A stretch of DNA of 64,000 nucleotides. Source: Seiridium cupressi (taxonomy: Eukaryota > Ascomycota > Sordariomycetes > Amphisphaeriales > Sporocadaceae). How positions within the stretch are numbered: the first letter of the stretch is position 1; each line of letters begins with the position of its first letter. Where the stretch lies: assembly GCA_036674765.1 (NCBI GenBank), contig JARVKI010000088.1, positions 1-64,000 on the forward strand, in the 5' to 3' direction. The translations under genes and the position numbers were made by a program. Below, one piece after another: positions 1-13,425 of this stretch. A model generated the notes under the pieces. That model was not told the origin of the DNA. It saw only the letters and a list, made by a program, of their open reading frames with translations, and ran no database searches.

Positions 1-55
1 TAGCCTGAAAAACCCCACCCCCACCCATTACTCATCCGGCTATGCGCACGCCCCA

Positions 56-80
56 CCCCCCCCCCCCCCCCCCCCCCCCC
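56..80. repeat. Poly-C homopolymer
   Basis: An uninterrupted run of 25 C, preceded from about position 13 by C-rich sequence with interspersed A. It is a simple-sequence tract of no evident function, and its exact length is prone to sequencing error. Confidence 0.9.
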
Positions 81-3000
81 ACCCCTGCATCTTTGCATTA
101 GCAGAGGTTTTCCACCAACGGGAAATAATCGCTTCAGGTCAGTCCCGCCGCATCAGGGAATTTGCACATCACACAGTTTGGCAGGCCGCTATACTCACAT
201 GGAAGATGCTGACAAGTTGCAAAGTCTAGAACGGACAATCAATGGGTCAGCTGTGGAAATGAAACACGCCTTACCTGCCGCAATAACGGGGCCGTCCAGC
301 TGCAGGGAACTGGATGGTATTCTACACACATAGTTAGTTAGTGAGTTTGCAGAAGGGGGAGTTTAATCCCACCATCGTATTCACGCCCCGCCGCACCATC
401 ATCCATGTCACTTTGAAGTGCCATTTAGACTACCCTGACGGCGATCAAACCGCGCTCATTAGGAGCCAGCGGTCCTTTCCAATATGGCCGAATTCCCATC
501 TCGACCTCCGCTGGAAGTCTGGGACAGTAAGAACATGACCTCAGATGCAATGCACGTGCAGGGCGAAAGCCAGCTGCATCGCGCGACCTTGCTGTGGGCA
601 CGGCATGGTGGCTCTGTGATATTTGGCGAATTCTCTGCACGGCTAGCCCCCAAGGAGCGCAAGGTGCAAGCCCAACACCGGATAGTTCTCAGGTAAGGCG
701 CCGCATAGGTTCGAGGAGCGATGCTTCAGGACTGAATGACGATCGACCCGGCCAAGGCGTTGGCGGCATCCCAATGCCCTCAGAGCGCTGGCGCTGGAGA
801 AAGCCCGTGCTGGCCCTCGCCCGTTCTTTGGGGGCTCGAGCACTACTTGTAGGTGCCGGGTGCAGGGGGAGGCTGAATGACAGCTCGTTGAGAAGCCAAT
901 CGCAAGCTATCAAAGTCTGTTTCGACGTTTTGGACGAACCAGAAATTGCACCCCTCGGCACGGATCTGCTATGCATCTCGGATGGTGAAGATCCTCAGAT
1001 CGACCCCCCAACTGAGAAATGTCTGTTCGCCATTGCCATTGCTGCGTCTCGAAACAACACTTGAGCCGCATTACGGGGTAGTATAGTCTACATCGACGAG
1101 GGCGCGCCGAGCCGGATGGCCCAAAACACAACCTGTTTTCAAAGACATCCGATCGTAATTCCATCAAGAGCGCAAAATCCCGTGGCATGACTTCCGAATT
1201 TGCAAGTGATACATCTCGTCACAGTCTATCAAATGCGTCCGTACTGCCCCCCTCAGCCGCCTCAACGGTCCAGCAAGCACGAACCTTTATTTTTATTTTT
1301 TTTTAAAGGCTGCGCTACCGAGGGATCGATAGCTCTCAGATGCGGAACATCGTGCCGCGTAAGTATTTAGCCTAGCCATGGACAACTGGTGGAGCCGCCA
1401 TAACGAGTTGGGATCCTGAGCAGTCAACTGCGGCAGGTGCAAATTGAGATGGCGAAAAGGTACCTACCTACCGAAGTGACTAAACTTGCAGTAGATGCCA
1501 GCTAAGGCGACCCGAGCATGAGGCAATGGTTAGCCTCTCCGGACTGTGGGCGTTAAAAAGTCCTCGGCACAGTCATCCACTCGTGATAAATTAGCCCATA
1601 AAACATTTCCCATGACTCGAGCGGAGCACCGGCCGAGTAATAAGTTGTCAACCAAGACAAGGCCTGCTGGAGGAGAAGATGATTGGCAAATCATCGCGAT
1701 TCCCTCGGTGAAATACTGTTGCACGCTAGACAGCTGGCGCCCAGGCAGACAATACAGCATCTATTTTTCCTTGTCTCCCATTCGTCAGGGCATAGAGTTA
1801 CAATAGTCATGCCACTGTCGTCTGTGCAGATGCCAGTGGCTGATTGGATGACCTGAGGCTCTCATATGACGATATGACAAACCTAGCTTTGATCCGATAC
1901 AAGGAGCACACAAGTGGCAGCTTGTGACAATGGTCTGCTCCTCGCAGCTTGAGTTCTGCTGGCCGTTTCGAGACCGGAGCCAAGGTAAGCAGATAGTCGG
2001 TGGTTGGATATGGATAAGTTGAGACTGCCAGCCGTGAAACATAACAGATGAAGGCCAAAGCGTCATGGGAGAAAAGATCATCGTTAGTAGAGTCAGCGAA
2101 CCTGAAGCCGGATCGTCATAGTTCAGACTAGGGGATACAGGCCGCATGGTAATTCCGCCGTCTCTGTGCGACTGTTCTTGTTGCTCCGGCTTATTCCACG
2201 TAGTACATCACGGTGGTGAAGGCTAGACTACGCAAGGCCTCGGGCACGGCCTATCCAGCATTTCAGGGTACGTAGCAGTCCGACGACAGAAGAATCAAGA
2301 AGAGCAGGTATTGCCGTGAATAGTGGTATATCTCTTCGACAACCACGAACTGCGTCATCAAATAGAGTTTCGGTTTCGGTTTGCTAAGTGGCGGGTGCCA
2401 TAACCGCTCTAGTGCCAGCCGCCGAGGAACAGGGTAGGTTGACCACCTAGGCCGCTGACAGCTTCCTCCCAGGGCTCCTTGCTCTACAAACGAACGAACC
2501 GCACAGGCGCTGAGAAAGGCACATGTTATTTTTCATTCTCCCCTTCCGGCCTCAAATCTGCCAGTGAACCATCATCGTGTCGAGCTGACCATGCGAAGTC
2601 AAAATATTGGTGACCACCCCCCGGTTCGGTTTCAGCTGTACCGCTTCGGCGAGACGAGCTTCATCAGGTACGCATTATCTTGACACGGCGGGAAAGGCTC
2701 TCATGCAGCCCTGGAAAACCTACTGTGCGTTCAGAAACAAAAATATTGCGACTTCACACATGGCTTAGCCGCAGTGGCACAGCACAACGAAAACCTTCTG
2801 AAACCTGGAATAGTCGTTACCCAGCAATCCGGGCAGCCACCCATTGCATCCCTAATTAGTTCCTGTCTGAGTCTGAGGCGACGGCCAAGGGTACAATGAC
2901 GCCCTGGAACCCCCCCAAAGTGGACGAAGCCAGCGCCATGGACGTTGGGCTCCCCCACCAAGTGACCGGATCCGACTCCTCGGAGACCTTCTGCGTCATG

Positions 3001-4609
3001 TCATCTGACGCTCACCAATGCCTACTGCCGAGAAAGCCATGCACGGGAAGCTTCTCTTGGGTCGGGAGCTTGCATCTGCTGTATTGACCATGGGCTGCGG
3101 AACCAGGGCGGCCTGGGTAGCCTTCATCGGCGTCCTTTGCTTTCGGCACAGGACATGGGATTGTATTGATCAGAAAAATGAAGAAAAGTTAACACACGCT
3201 CAGCGGCATGATAGCGCCATGAACCCGATGCCAAGGCCCAGGCTCAAAAGCAATCCTTCGTGCATACAGTGGCTCCTGTAAAACGTGGTCTGCATACCTG
3301 CTGAAGGTCTTGCTCGCTGCAGGGAAAGACGATTGAGTTAGCATCCTGCATACAAAGCTCGGCGTGCAGTCAAGCGCCCTGCAACCCCCATAGGCGATGG
3401 TACGTGGGCGTTGGACCTCTGGTAAGGTCAGCCCCAGTAACTTTCGCCGTTCCATCGGGCAATTTCATCTGGACCTTTTGGGTGGATCACCAGCGAGAAG
3501 CGTCTTGTGTCCGGGGTCCGCACACCCCTGGCCAACGCTGCCCAGACGACAGTACGTACCTGTTCTATTCCCTAGTCACCCACTCGTGTCACTTCTGGCT
3601 CTCGTCCCCCCCGTCATGCCCGTCGTCAGACCCATATCCATGTCCCTGCTTGAGTATCCCAGTGCCACCACAAGGCCTGGCAGTCTCATCAGTCCGTTGC
3701 TAATGCCCACTAAAGGCGACGCCACAAGCTACCAGGTAGTCCTGCCTGTGGAGGTGCGGGAACTGTACTTCTTTGAAGTATCATCTGTCTCTCCTCTTCT
3801 TCGTCTAGTCTTCCGATACAGTTGCATTTCGTTATTGTCTCTTCCTTGCTTGTGCCCTTCGCTGCTCAAGGCTCTTTGAGGCTTAGTTCTTCTTCATCTA
3901 AACGCCTACGCCGTAACTGAAAGGGTCCTCCTTCCAACTTCATCACCCAAAAGCATTTAGACTCCTTGGGTCAAAGTGCTTCTTCGTTTCTAGTTTCCTC
4001 TGACTATTCCTTGCCCTCGAGCATCTTCTGACCACTTACATGGACTTGCTCTTCTGAGGCCTTACTTGTGTCACTTGTCTCCCGGAACGACTATCTCAAA
4101 TTCGACCTCGAGCGTTACATGTTTCTACCGTTTCCAAGCTCTCTGTCATTGCCTCTTTAGGAGACAATCCGTGCGTCTGCTATTGATCCACCATCGTTTA
4201 GTCCATGAAAGAGGTCACAGCACGACAGCTACAAAAGAAAGCCGCAACCACGCCTTCATCTTACCGCCTGACCTCGAGCTTATCTTGTTGACTGCTATCC
4301 TACTTCGGCGATATTGTATTGACGAGGGGAGTCACAACATACAAAGACTTTTTGTCCATTCTGTCTCCAGAGATTATATAGACAACGTTGCCAAACTGGA
4401 GGACTGTGCTTGTCTTGTAGGCAAACATTCTCAACTACACGCCAACATAGGAATTCTCCTGTTCAAAGAACCTGTAAGGGGCGAAGGGAGATAATTGCCG
4501 ACCAGATCCTGGTTCCTTTGCCGCGAACAGCCCATGTCAGCCCGTAAAACTGGCTGGGACTAGATCTCTTTGGCTCGATACCGATCACCCACCCTCTGCT
4601 TAAGTTGAG

Positions 4610-4687
4610 GTTAGTAATTCTTTGTTCAGGGAGTTGCATACACCCAGTTCTATTTGACCGAGGAACTCAACTAACATTACTTTACAG
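4610..4687 (+). other. Probable 5'-UTR intron of the homeobox gene
   Basis: A GTTAGT donor at 4610, a CTAAC branch-like site near 4670 and a TTTACAG acceptor ending at 4687 frame a 78-nt intron about 96 nt before the start codon at 4784. The spacing matches other introns in the window. Transcript support is not available. Confidence 0.55.
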
Positions 4688-4783
4688 GTACCCAAAGTCT
4701 ATTCCATACTTGTTATGGAATATAGTCTTACACGTGTTGCCAGAATAGAACGTACAAACAGGACGCAAGAAGAATATCACAAG

Positions 4784-6140
4784 ATGTCTACTCTCACCAT
4801 GCCTTTCCCCCATCACCACACTGGTTTCCACCGCGAGTTCTCTTGGCAGGAACCTCGCCCTTCGGAATTCTCCCGGCCACGCAATGAGCCCGAGAAAATC
4901 GCTCTGCCATCTATCCGTCAGGCAAGCAAGCCGCTCTTCTTTTCGACGGACAGACAGACTAATATGTCAGCAGGCTTTCCCAGAGCTCCAATTACAAGTA
5001 CAGCAAAATGACTCCACGAGAACGCCCTCGGTGACTTCGCCAGTATCTGGGCCCACGGGAGCCCTCACTCCTCCTGAATATACCCACACCTCGATCCAGA
5101 GCAAGCGGAGGCGGCCGTCGTTTGACGACGAGAGGGAAGAAAGACCGAGCCAAGTACCACGTCTTTACGCCAGTTCGTCACAAATGATTTCACGGCACCA
5201 ATCTCCGCCGCTAGTCGCCCGCGCGGCCCCCGAGCTGTGGGCATCGTCAGGGAGGACGAGCCCTTACATGAATGGTGCCTTGCCATCTATGCGGTCTCCT
5301 AGGGCCGTCGACTTTCGTGAGCGAATGGAGCCACGACTTAGCTTGCCGAGCTTGCCTCAAATGGACTACGAGCGGAGTGCTGCCATGTCGAGAATGAGGA
5401 GCATATCTCGCGATGACTACGTACAGGAGCCAGTTGGACAGGTAATTCCACACCAAAACATGGCTGGTCCGCCAATGGAAGCGCCACCACCGGTATACCG
5501 GAGTTATGACTACCCACCATACCACCACCCAACGAGAGTGCAATCCCTGTCGTTGGGGTCACTACACCCATTGGACCGCACACCATTTGCGCCAGGAGCG
5601 TATGGCCACGCCTTCCAAGACACTTACATGCGTATCGGCGAGCTGGGCATGGGAATGGGAGGAGACAACAAGCAGAGAAAGCGTCGCGGCAACTTGCCCA
5701 AGGAGACCACGGATAAGCTCCGATCTTGGTTCGTGGCCCATCTACACCACCCATACCCGACCGAGGACGAGAAGCAGGAGCTCATGCGGCAAACCGGCCT
5801 GCAGATGAGTAAGTTGGCCCTTAGCAAAATGTTTCTGTATGATAAGACCAACCGACTAACATATCCCCTCCTGACAGACCAAATTTCCAACTGGTTCATC
5901 AACGCACGCCGTCGCCAGCTCCCGACAATGGTCAGCAATGCCCGTGCCGAGTCCGAGGCCATGGCCAGCCGAGGCGGCGACAGCAAAGTCTTGCCCTCAA
6001 CTGAGAGGGGCGAGTACGAACACGACGGCAAGCGGGCCAGCGTGCCGCTTAGCGATGGTGAGGGCAGCACATACGATGAGGTGGATATGGATGCTCTCTC
6101 CCGCCGTAGATCGGCGAACATGAAGCGTGGCAGCATTTGA
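4784..6140 (+). CDS. TALE-class homeobox (KN domain) transcription factor
   Basis: Predicted 411-aa nuclear DNA-binding protein. Exons are 4784-4921, 4974-5808 and 5878-6140. Joining exons 1 and 2 gives the run IRQAFPEL, which restores one frame. A TALE homeodomain lies at about residues 280-342: basic start, the HHPYP three-residue loop extension, then WFINARRR of recognition helix 3 (W330, N333, R335-R337). The N-terminus is His/Pro-rich and the C-terminus is acidic and Ser-rich. Intron 1 has a GC donor (GCAAGC) with an ACTAAT branch and CAG acceptor. Intron 2 (69 nt) lies inside the homeodomain, is a multiple of three and has no stop, so retained transcripts would stay in frame. Fungal TALE proteins act in development, but the specific role here is not knowable. 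The start was chosen as the ATG that opens directly into the conserved N-terminal segment. Confidence 0.9.
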
Positions 6141-9100
6141 GCGACGCTCCCGCCTCCCGATTCTCTTCACCCATTGTCCTTATTATCACCACACTTTTTA
6201 TGCTTGAATGTCTTTTTTTGTTTTGTTTTTGGATCCGGTATCATGGGTATATAGAAGGTGGTAACCTTCGAGGAGCATAGGGGTTCGGCAATACTTGAGG
6301 CAATGGCCGGTATGTTTTAGCATCATCATGGAGTAGTATAAAATTATGGATCCAGGAACAGCATCACGGGGGCTACATCCAAAAAAGCGGTGTATCATCA
6401 AGAAGTTGTATGCACTTCACACAAAGGATTGGGATGGCGCATTGGAAGAGTAGAAAGGCACTACTCCAGGTCTACGTGTGCCCAGAAAAACACTGGTGTG
6501 TTATGCCAGTCTTACGGAATAAAGTATAATTAGCAATCAAATTCACAATTTGTTGATCGAGTCTGATCGTGCCAATAATCCAGTCCCGACAGGAAGGATT
6601 TCTAGAGTGTCAGCATCTTATGATTTGTTGTCAAGCAACCAGCCACCAGCATTCACTATAGTTTCAAGGATATCAACAGCGTTCGGTCACTTGTATAACC
6701 AGAGATGCACGACACTTGTCATTACCCATTGAACACAGCCGTTGATCGTTGCACTCTGGGTCACCCGGCTACAGGGCCCCTTTTCCGATCGATATATTAT
6801 TAATCAATGAACGTAGATCTGTCCGACGTCCAGCCCCTCAAACCTCTCCTATCCGGCCATGTACTCTGTCGCCGGCAGGGCCACGACCCGAGAAACGATT
6901 CCCCGTCAAATTACAGGATGCAAAGCTGATCTGGATGAGGGCCCTATGCAATGCAGCCACCCCTTCCTGGGTACCCAACTGTTCTGCCACACACCGGCTG
7001 CCTCCATGTCATCAAACCCAGATATGCTGACCGCAGCCCTTGGCGCCGACTTTTCATATTCGCCCCCCCTTGTTACCACTTATGTCACAGGGTCAGGTTC
7101 ACAGTTCGGGGTGGTGTCCGGGGGGGATTGCACCTACGTATTACGTACATCAGGGCTCTAAGAACCGGTACATATGCTTGGACGTGAGCACAGAAGAACT
7201 CGAAAGAGTTTCGTACTACTGCGGCTGCCGTTACATCAGGGGGAAGATTAAAGTCGCTGAGATAGGGTTTCTGACCAAGAGATGCTACCACACAACCTGC
7301 TTTCTTTGGGGTTCGCCGAAAACGACATGTACGACAAAGTTTCGACCGGACCCCTACCTGAGAGAGCCACATGCAAGATCCGGAGAACTGGATGCACGGG
7401 GAACGCCAGATGACGTGGAGCACTAGTATACGATGAATGTACACCCTTCTCTCATTGTTTTGTTGCCAGTCACTCGACTGGTTGCTGGTCATCCCAGTTG
7501 AGCATCACGTCAGCTCCGATTCACCCCAGAAAGCCTTGGTCCCTGGCCATGTGATTGACTTTCTTAGTTTGAAACGTTGTTTTTCCAGATTGTTCGATGG
7601 GCAAAGCCCTGACTTCATTGCCCCTGGGGAATGTGTGCAGAAAGTCAGGCACACAACTTTGTGGGCACGAATCATGTGTCTCACCCAGACTGAAGTGAGC
7701 GCTCTGTCTCAGCCTCGCGTGGTGGACCCTGAGGCACATAGTATGGCACAAGGCTGACTGAAGTTTTCAGAACACCTTGATAAATATGGAGCATGTTGCA
7801 AAGTACTTGCGGAGAAAAAGGTGAGACCGAACCAAAGAATCGGTAACCAGTGTCGAACATATGACATAGTCCCATTGGACAAACAGACCTGACGGACTCA
7901 ACTATAGTCGTCAACTGGCGTAAGAGTCAGCACCAATCAGGTACCGACCAGGCACACCTCAGGGCTCTGTGATGGTGACGAAGCGTGACGTACTCCCACG
8001 AGCTATAACCCGTAAAGTCTCACAACAAAAGTACGAATCGCCATGCTTGTGCCTGACCTCTCCACACCCTTTAGAAGCCTCAGGATCTTCTAGAAGGACT
8101 CAGCCAAGAGAGCTGTTTCACTCAAGGCTTGCTCAGGTACAAAGCCAAATCGCAGAATAATAAACAGGTACGAGTACTCACAAGACCGGGGCCGCCTTCA
8201 CAGTGCTCAAAGCTGGGCGTCCGAGCTAGTGTGCGATAGCACGCGCAGGAGCTATAGATCCGGCGAGGTACATCATGAATGCGCTGGCAATTTCGGTATC
8301 ATGGTAGCTGCAGCCCTAGATCTCACGATCGAGCCGGCCAAGGCAGTACAGTCCTGGCAGGTGCCGAGGTGGATTTGCCGCTTCTCGTCCGCACTCTAGC
8401 CCTAGGAGAAGCGAGATCCGGGACCGTGTGCGGTGGGTAGGCATTCCGGTGCTATTGGCCTCTCGTCCTGAGCTATACTTGACAGCTGCTGTCACTACTG
8501 AGCAGTTAACTATGGTGCGTTGCGTATGCAGCATTAGTATAGCACGCGATGTGGAAACTGACGGGTGCCTAGTCCCGAATCGCCAACTACGGTACGAGCG
8601 ATACTTGTCACCATCAGGCGCGGCAAACCGTTCGAGTCGGCTGCGCGATTTTAGAGCGGTATCTTTTAGAGTTCGAGTTGGCGTTCTGTCAGTCAATGCG
8701 TCAAACCCGCATGCTATACTAGCTCAAAGTCTCACGCCTCCTGAGCCACGAACCGGTGGCCAACGCCGGTGGCTCTTGAGTTAATCAAAGTTTGGTGGCT
8801 GTCGATCCGGATGCCAGGCCCTGGGGATTTAGTGGCAGACTCCTTCGACTTTTGGGTAACCCGTAGCGCGATACCGGTCATTTTAGGCCAATACGCGTAG
8901 TCGACATCTGCAAAGCAGCAATAGTTAGCGTTAGACTTCATTGTTCTGCACGAGAAACGCACCGCCGACCCCGTAACGGGTCGTCGCCTCGAATATCGTG
9001 AGCCATATGACAGTGCGGCAATACCACTGGTCGCTGGGCAGCTCTCTCCCTTCTTCTGTGTTTTGCCAATGTTCGTACCTATTTGGATACCCCGAGGAAA

Positions 9101-10526
9101 CCTGCTTGTGGTCTAGCTTGGCCTTGCCAACCAGGCCCGGCACTCGTGAATGAGGCGCGGCCTAATCGTGCTGTCTCACTTGGACCCTTATATGATGTAG
9201 CCAAAGTACACGACGATCTTTTAGACCGGCACCAATCCAAACTGGAGGGGGGCCGTGTCACTGGTTGGGAGGATCATCCACTTGCGGTATCATCTACCCC
9301 CAAGCCTCCCCCCGGCTGGGATCACTAACAACCAGCGGGTCTATTCGCAAGTCAGCGCACCAGCTCGTCGGCGTCACTGGATCAAGCGTTGAATTGTCCA
9401 TCCCGTCAGACTAGAAACCCGGCGCTCTGGATACGGCTCAACCCAGAGCCATGCCAGAAGAGCCACAGTCATCAGATGTCTCAACCTCGAACATTGGGCA
9501 CTCGGCATTTGCACTAGTGGCACGTCGGTGAACACATGTCATCTTCCACTACCTGTTTGCCTTATTGCCGAGCCTACATAGGTACTGGAGTGAACGCTTG
9601 CGACTTACGTAAAGGCAAAATGAGGCTCACGCGACATGACTAGTATACCATCAACTGACACGGCTATAAGCACCCAAGCAGCGATCTTCCCAAGGCGAGA
9701 GAGTGTGGAGGCTAAAGTTGAAGGCATCAAAGTCAGTCCATTTATGACGTGAGGAAACGCCGTGACCATTCGTACTCGTATGCTGCGGTGTCAGAAAGAC
9801 ACTGGGAATAACGTCGCATTTGTTTGATGGATGGGCCGTCGGTAAGGGTGATTGAGACAGAAAGGTTCCCACCGTATCCGTATTCGACGCGGGGATCGTC
9901 ATCTGTCTCATTGCACAAATCGTTGCGAGGTATCGGTACTGAAGGAAGTCCTTAAGGACGATGATAAACCACATGGACAGTGGCCGTCCGCGACATTGTA
10001 CTGCGTGCTCTGACTGGTCCTTGATCCATGAGCTTGTCTGATGTCTGATGGCTGTCCAGGCCAGTCAAACTGTGCATGATGACTGTCCGAGCCTCAAACA
10101 TGTATGAATAGCATTGCTAGCTGCCAAACAAAAGCCATTGAAGAAGAAAGACGTTGCATGTAATTTTCGGTTCCATTGCAGAATGGCCGGAGCCGGAGCC
10201 GGGCCGCCCAGGGGGTATTGTTAAAATTGTACCAATGAACTGGTTCTGCCGTTTGAGTGATGCTGTCATTGGCCTTGAGTTTCAACGGCGTTGTCGGTGT
10301 TCGGAGCAAAGTCATGCCGCCCGTTATTCAGCACGCCGCATGGCCGCTGGTGCCTATTCGGCGCGGACACGCCGTCTCCCGGCCCCGTGTTTCCAGAGTG
10401 TTGTCAAAGAGCCGCAGGGCCGGATGCTCTCCATTTGACACCGGGAGTCCCGTAACTGACAACAACCCGGTGCCGCTCAGTGACACCGTAGTCTTTTCCG
10501 AGGTCCAAGGTCTCAGCCCAAGCACA
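6141..10526. other. Long stretch without recognisable genes
   Basis: About 4.4 kb. The first 300 nt or so is the AT-rich 3' flank of the homeobox gene. The many short open frames in the rest (for example 7040-7426 and 8428-8784) match nothing I recognise, lack intron signals and overlap on both strands. I see no transposon ends or tandem repeats. The last few hundred bases are the likely promoter of the Zn2Cys6 gene at 10527. Confidence 0.5.
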
Positions 10527-13425
10527 ATGCCGCGAGATGAGGTTTCCATGGAGGGGTCATCGTCATCTCAGGACCTGTAAGTCCGACTGAAGATTACCAT
10601 TCGCACTATCGACCAGTGACTAATGCTGTCATAGGGCCTGTACATCTTGCCGGAGCCGTAAATTGAAATGTGATCGCATCAAGCCTGCCTGCACCCGGTG
10701 TGCAAGGGTCAAGAGCGACTGTGTTTATCCTGAATCTCGGAGGAAACCTGCGTTTAAGCGGAGGAATGTGAGAGAATTAGAAGCCCGTCTAGGTAAACCT
10801 ACCGTCCAACCTGCTGCGGCACGCTTGGTACTGTAGCTAAATCCCCGGTAGCACAAGTCGAGGATCTGCTTAAGCAGAATGAGGACAAGGAACCAGCAAA
10901 GGAGAAGACGGATGAGGTCTTCGACTTTAACTTCGCGGATTTTACCCCCAGTACCGAAGATGTGTTTCTCCAGGGCATGGACTACACGATTCCATCGCCC
11001 CCCTTGGACAGCGATCCGATGTTTTCCATGCCATCGGCCAACGCTTCCTCAATGCCCTTCAGCTCGACCGATGACACTCAGAATACCGGCGCTGCATTCG
11101 GAGGAGAGCTCTTCGGTTTGGGAATGTCCGAATCACTGCCACCTTTCGAATTGACAGAAGACCTGTGAGTTGGCTGGGAAGAAGCATTTCAGGGTGTAGC
11201 TGACCAGGATACCACAGAAACAGGATATTCTTTGATCGCCAGCAGCATTTCATTCCGGTCATACACCCTGCTCGGTATTTTCAGGCTTATTACTCAGCAC
11301 CTCACATGAAACCAGCCATGTGTCTTCAATACGCCATATGGGCCCTGGCATCAAATGGTCATGAGCAATATGGCCAAATGCATGATGTGTTTTACCAACG
11401 TGCTCGCCAGTACGCCGAAGCCGACGAGTTAAAGGTACTGCTGTGCAACATTTTTGTCTTCGGATGTTTTCTAATACTACACAGGGGCATGGGGAGCACT
11501 TCATCACAGTGCAGCATGCACAGGCGTGGAGTCTGATTGCCACAGACGAGGCCAAGTCAATGTTGTTTACCAGGGCAGCAATGAGCTCTGCTAGAGCCAT
11601 TCGTTTAGCCCACATGATGGCTCTTCATCGATTGGACTCCTCGCCGGAAGACCTGTCTCCAACCTTGATGCCGCCAAAGGACTGGGCGGAGCTGGAGGAG
11701 CGTCGAAGAACGTTTTGGGGAATTTTCTGTCTCGACAGTCATTGTTCAGTATCAACTGGGTGGCCGCACCTGATTGATGCTTCTGAGGTGAGCTCAAATC
11801 TAGCACGCTTATATATGTGCCTTACTAACATCTGGTCTAGGTGACGACCCACCTACCGGCGTCTGAGTCTGCTTTCGTAAGCGGCCAGGCCGTGGAAACC
11901 TGCGCGCTCAATGAAGCATTTAAAGGTCCATCGTATTCCTCTTTTGCCGGAGCCATACTTGTTTGCCATCTATTCAACATAATATTGAAGCATGTCCATC
12001 GGCCCAAACCAGACGACAACCCTCAAAATTACGAGTATGGAGAGTACTGGCAACGGCACAGAGATATCGACAATACAGTCTCAAGTGCCTTTATGTTCCT
12101 CCCTGAACATTTCAGGCTACCAGAGAACTACCGAGACTCCACTGCTGTTCATACCAATTTGAACTATCATGCCTCCCTCATCTGCCTTCACCTCGCTGCG
12201 TTGGAGAAGATAGAGGAGTACAAGCTTCCAGATTACGCAAAAAGGGCAAGCGAGAGCCGCTTATTTACTGCGGCACAAGAAATTGTCAACATCATCAAGA
12301 TGACAAGCCACCTGAAGACCAACCCTGTGAGTTTCCCTGTCAACAACTAACTTTTATCACCACATCTGACCGAATCTATAGAGAAGTCCCATGGCCGCGA
12401 TATCACTATACTGCGCAGCATCGGTTTATATCTATCAATTAAAAGAGACAAAATCTGCAAAGAACAGCGCCAACTTGGACTTCATCATTACCGCGATGGA
12501 TGCCATCGGCCGGCAACACATGATAACCCGGGCTTTCCTCAAACAGCTATTGCTAGATATTGAGCAAAATGAGATCACCGAAGTATCCGGGATACCAAAG
12601 CTTGTCGATCTGCCTCGGATCATCGCTGTTGGCAATCACAATATTCCCTTGTTAACCCGCAGCCAGACTTCTAAGCACTCACCACGACAACCTCCTCTCC
12701 CCGGCCGTTTGCCGCTGGGAAATCCTCAGGGTAATATTAATAATAGCACTATTCGTGAGTGTGGTATCGGATTTGGCTACACTATCAAGGACAATGGGCA
12801 GGGCGCCGTGATAGAAGAAAACAGTGCAGATAAGCAGAGGCAAAAATCGCTTCTAGGCTTTGCCACGAGCTCAACCAGTTTGTGTGATTTCATGCATCAG
12901 CCGAACACACTTTGGGAGCCGACCGAGACAACGCCATCCTCAGACTCGACCCCTCCAGAAAGTCAAGGCACAAGACCCGATCCTTTTGCCTCTTTCCAGA
13001 GATCCCCATGGGCAAGTCTAACACGAGGGATAACCAACAAACTCCCAGTCCGTACGGGATCGCCGGCTACGACGTCGGCTGCCGCGCCAAGGGCACCAAT
13101 ACCAACCCAAAGCAGCATGAACACAGACGCCAATTTACCGCCATCCGCAAGCAGTGGGACACCAGGCGCAAACAGGCCAGGTTTTCTGCCAAACGGTGTC
13201 CGGGATTTCGATCCATCAGGCGTTTGCATATACTCACAGTCATCCAATACGTCCACCATCGCGAACGGCACCGAAGTAGACCCGTGGGCCATGGCGGGCC
13301 AGAGCGGGAATGTCGACTGGGACGCCATTGCCACGTCTGCGGGGATCAACATGGCAGATTTCCCTGATGTGCTGAATACAAGCCCTCAGGATGGCAGTGT
13401 TGGAGGCGGGGCAAACCCTGGCTGA
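10527..13425 (+). CDS. Zn2Cys6 fungal-specific transcription factor
   Basis: Predicted 856-aa nuclear regulator with seven exons: 10527-10576, 10635-10792, 10852-11164, 11218-11434, 11485-11787, 11841-12326 and 12382-13425. All introns are 50-59 nt with GT-AG ends, and the joined frame is open throughout. The zinc cluster has C19, C22, C29, C36, C39 and C46, followed by a basic linker and a short coiled-coil-like segment (ARLAQVEDLLKQNE). A fungal-specific middle homology region follows, with motifs such as IPVIHPARY and the WGIFCLDS helix after a run of charged residues. The C-terminal ~250 residues are Gln/Ser/Pro-rich and probably disordered or activating. The start ATG is the one nearest the zinc cluster, and the frame is open further upstream. 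The target pathway is unknown. It is convergent with PIK1. Confidence 0.88.

Larger units (their letters stand above)
1..4783. other. Gene-poor region upstream of the homeobox gene
   Basis: No open frame here resembles a known family or has convincing splice sites, and the longest frames (around 594-1064 and 3397-3879) have unlikely composition. From about 3540 to 4060 the plus strand is pyrimidine-rich, with many CTTC and TCTC tracts. This is typical of fungal core promoters and transcription start regions, so the homeobox gene probably has a long leader starting there. The leader contains short upstream open frames that could affect translation. The promoter and leader assignment is inference. 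Confidence 0.5.

Noticed and set aside
594..1064. 156-codon open frame near the start of the window
   Set aside because: Overlaps open frames on the other strand, no recognisable motif, no splice support.
5624..6136. Long minus-strand open frame over the homeobox gene
   Set aside because: Antisense shadow of the homeobox coding sequence, with no family similarity.
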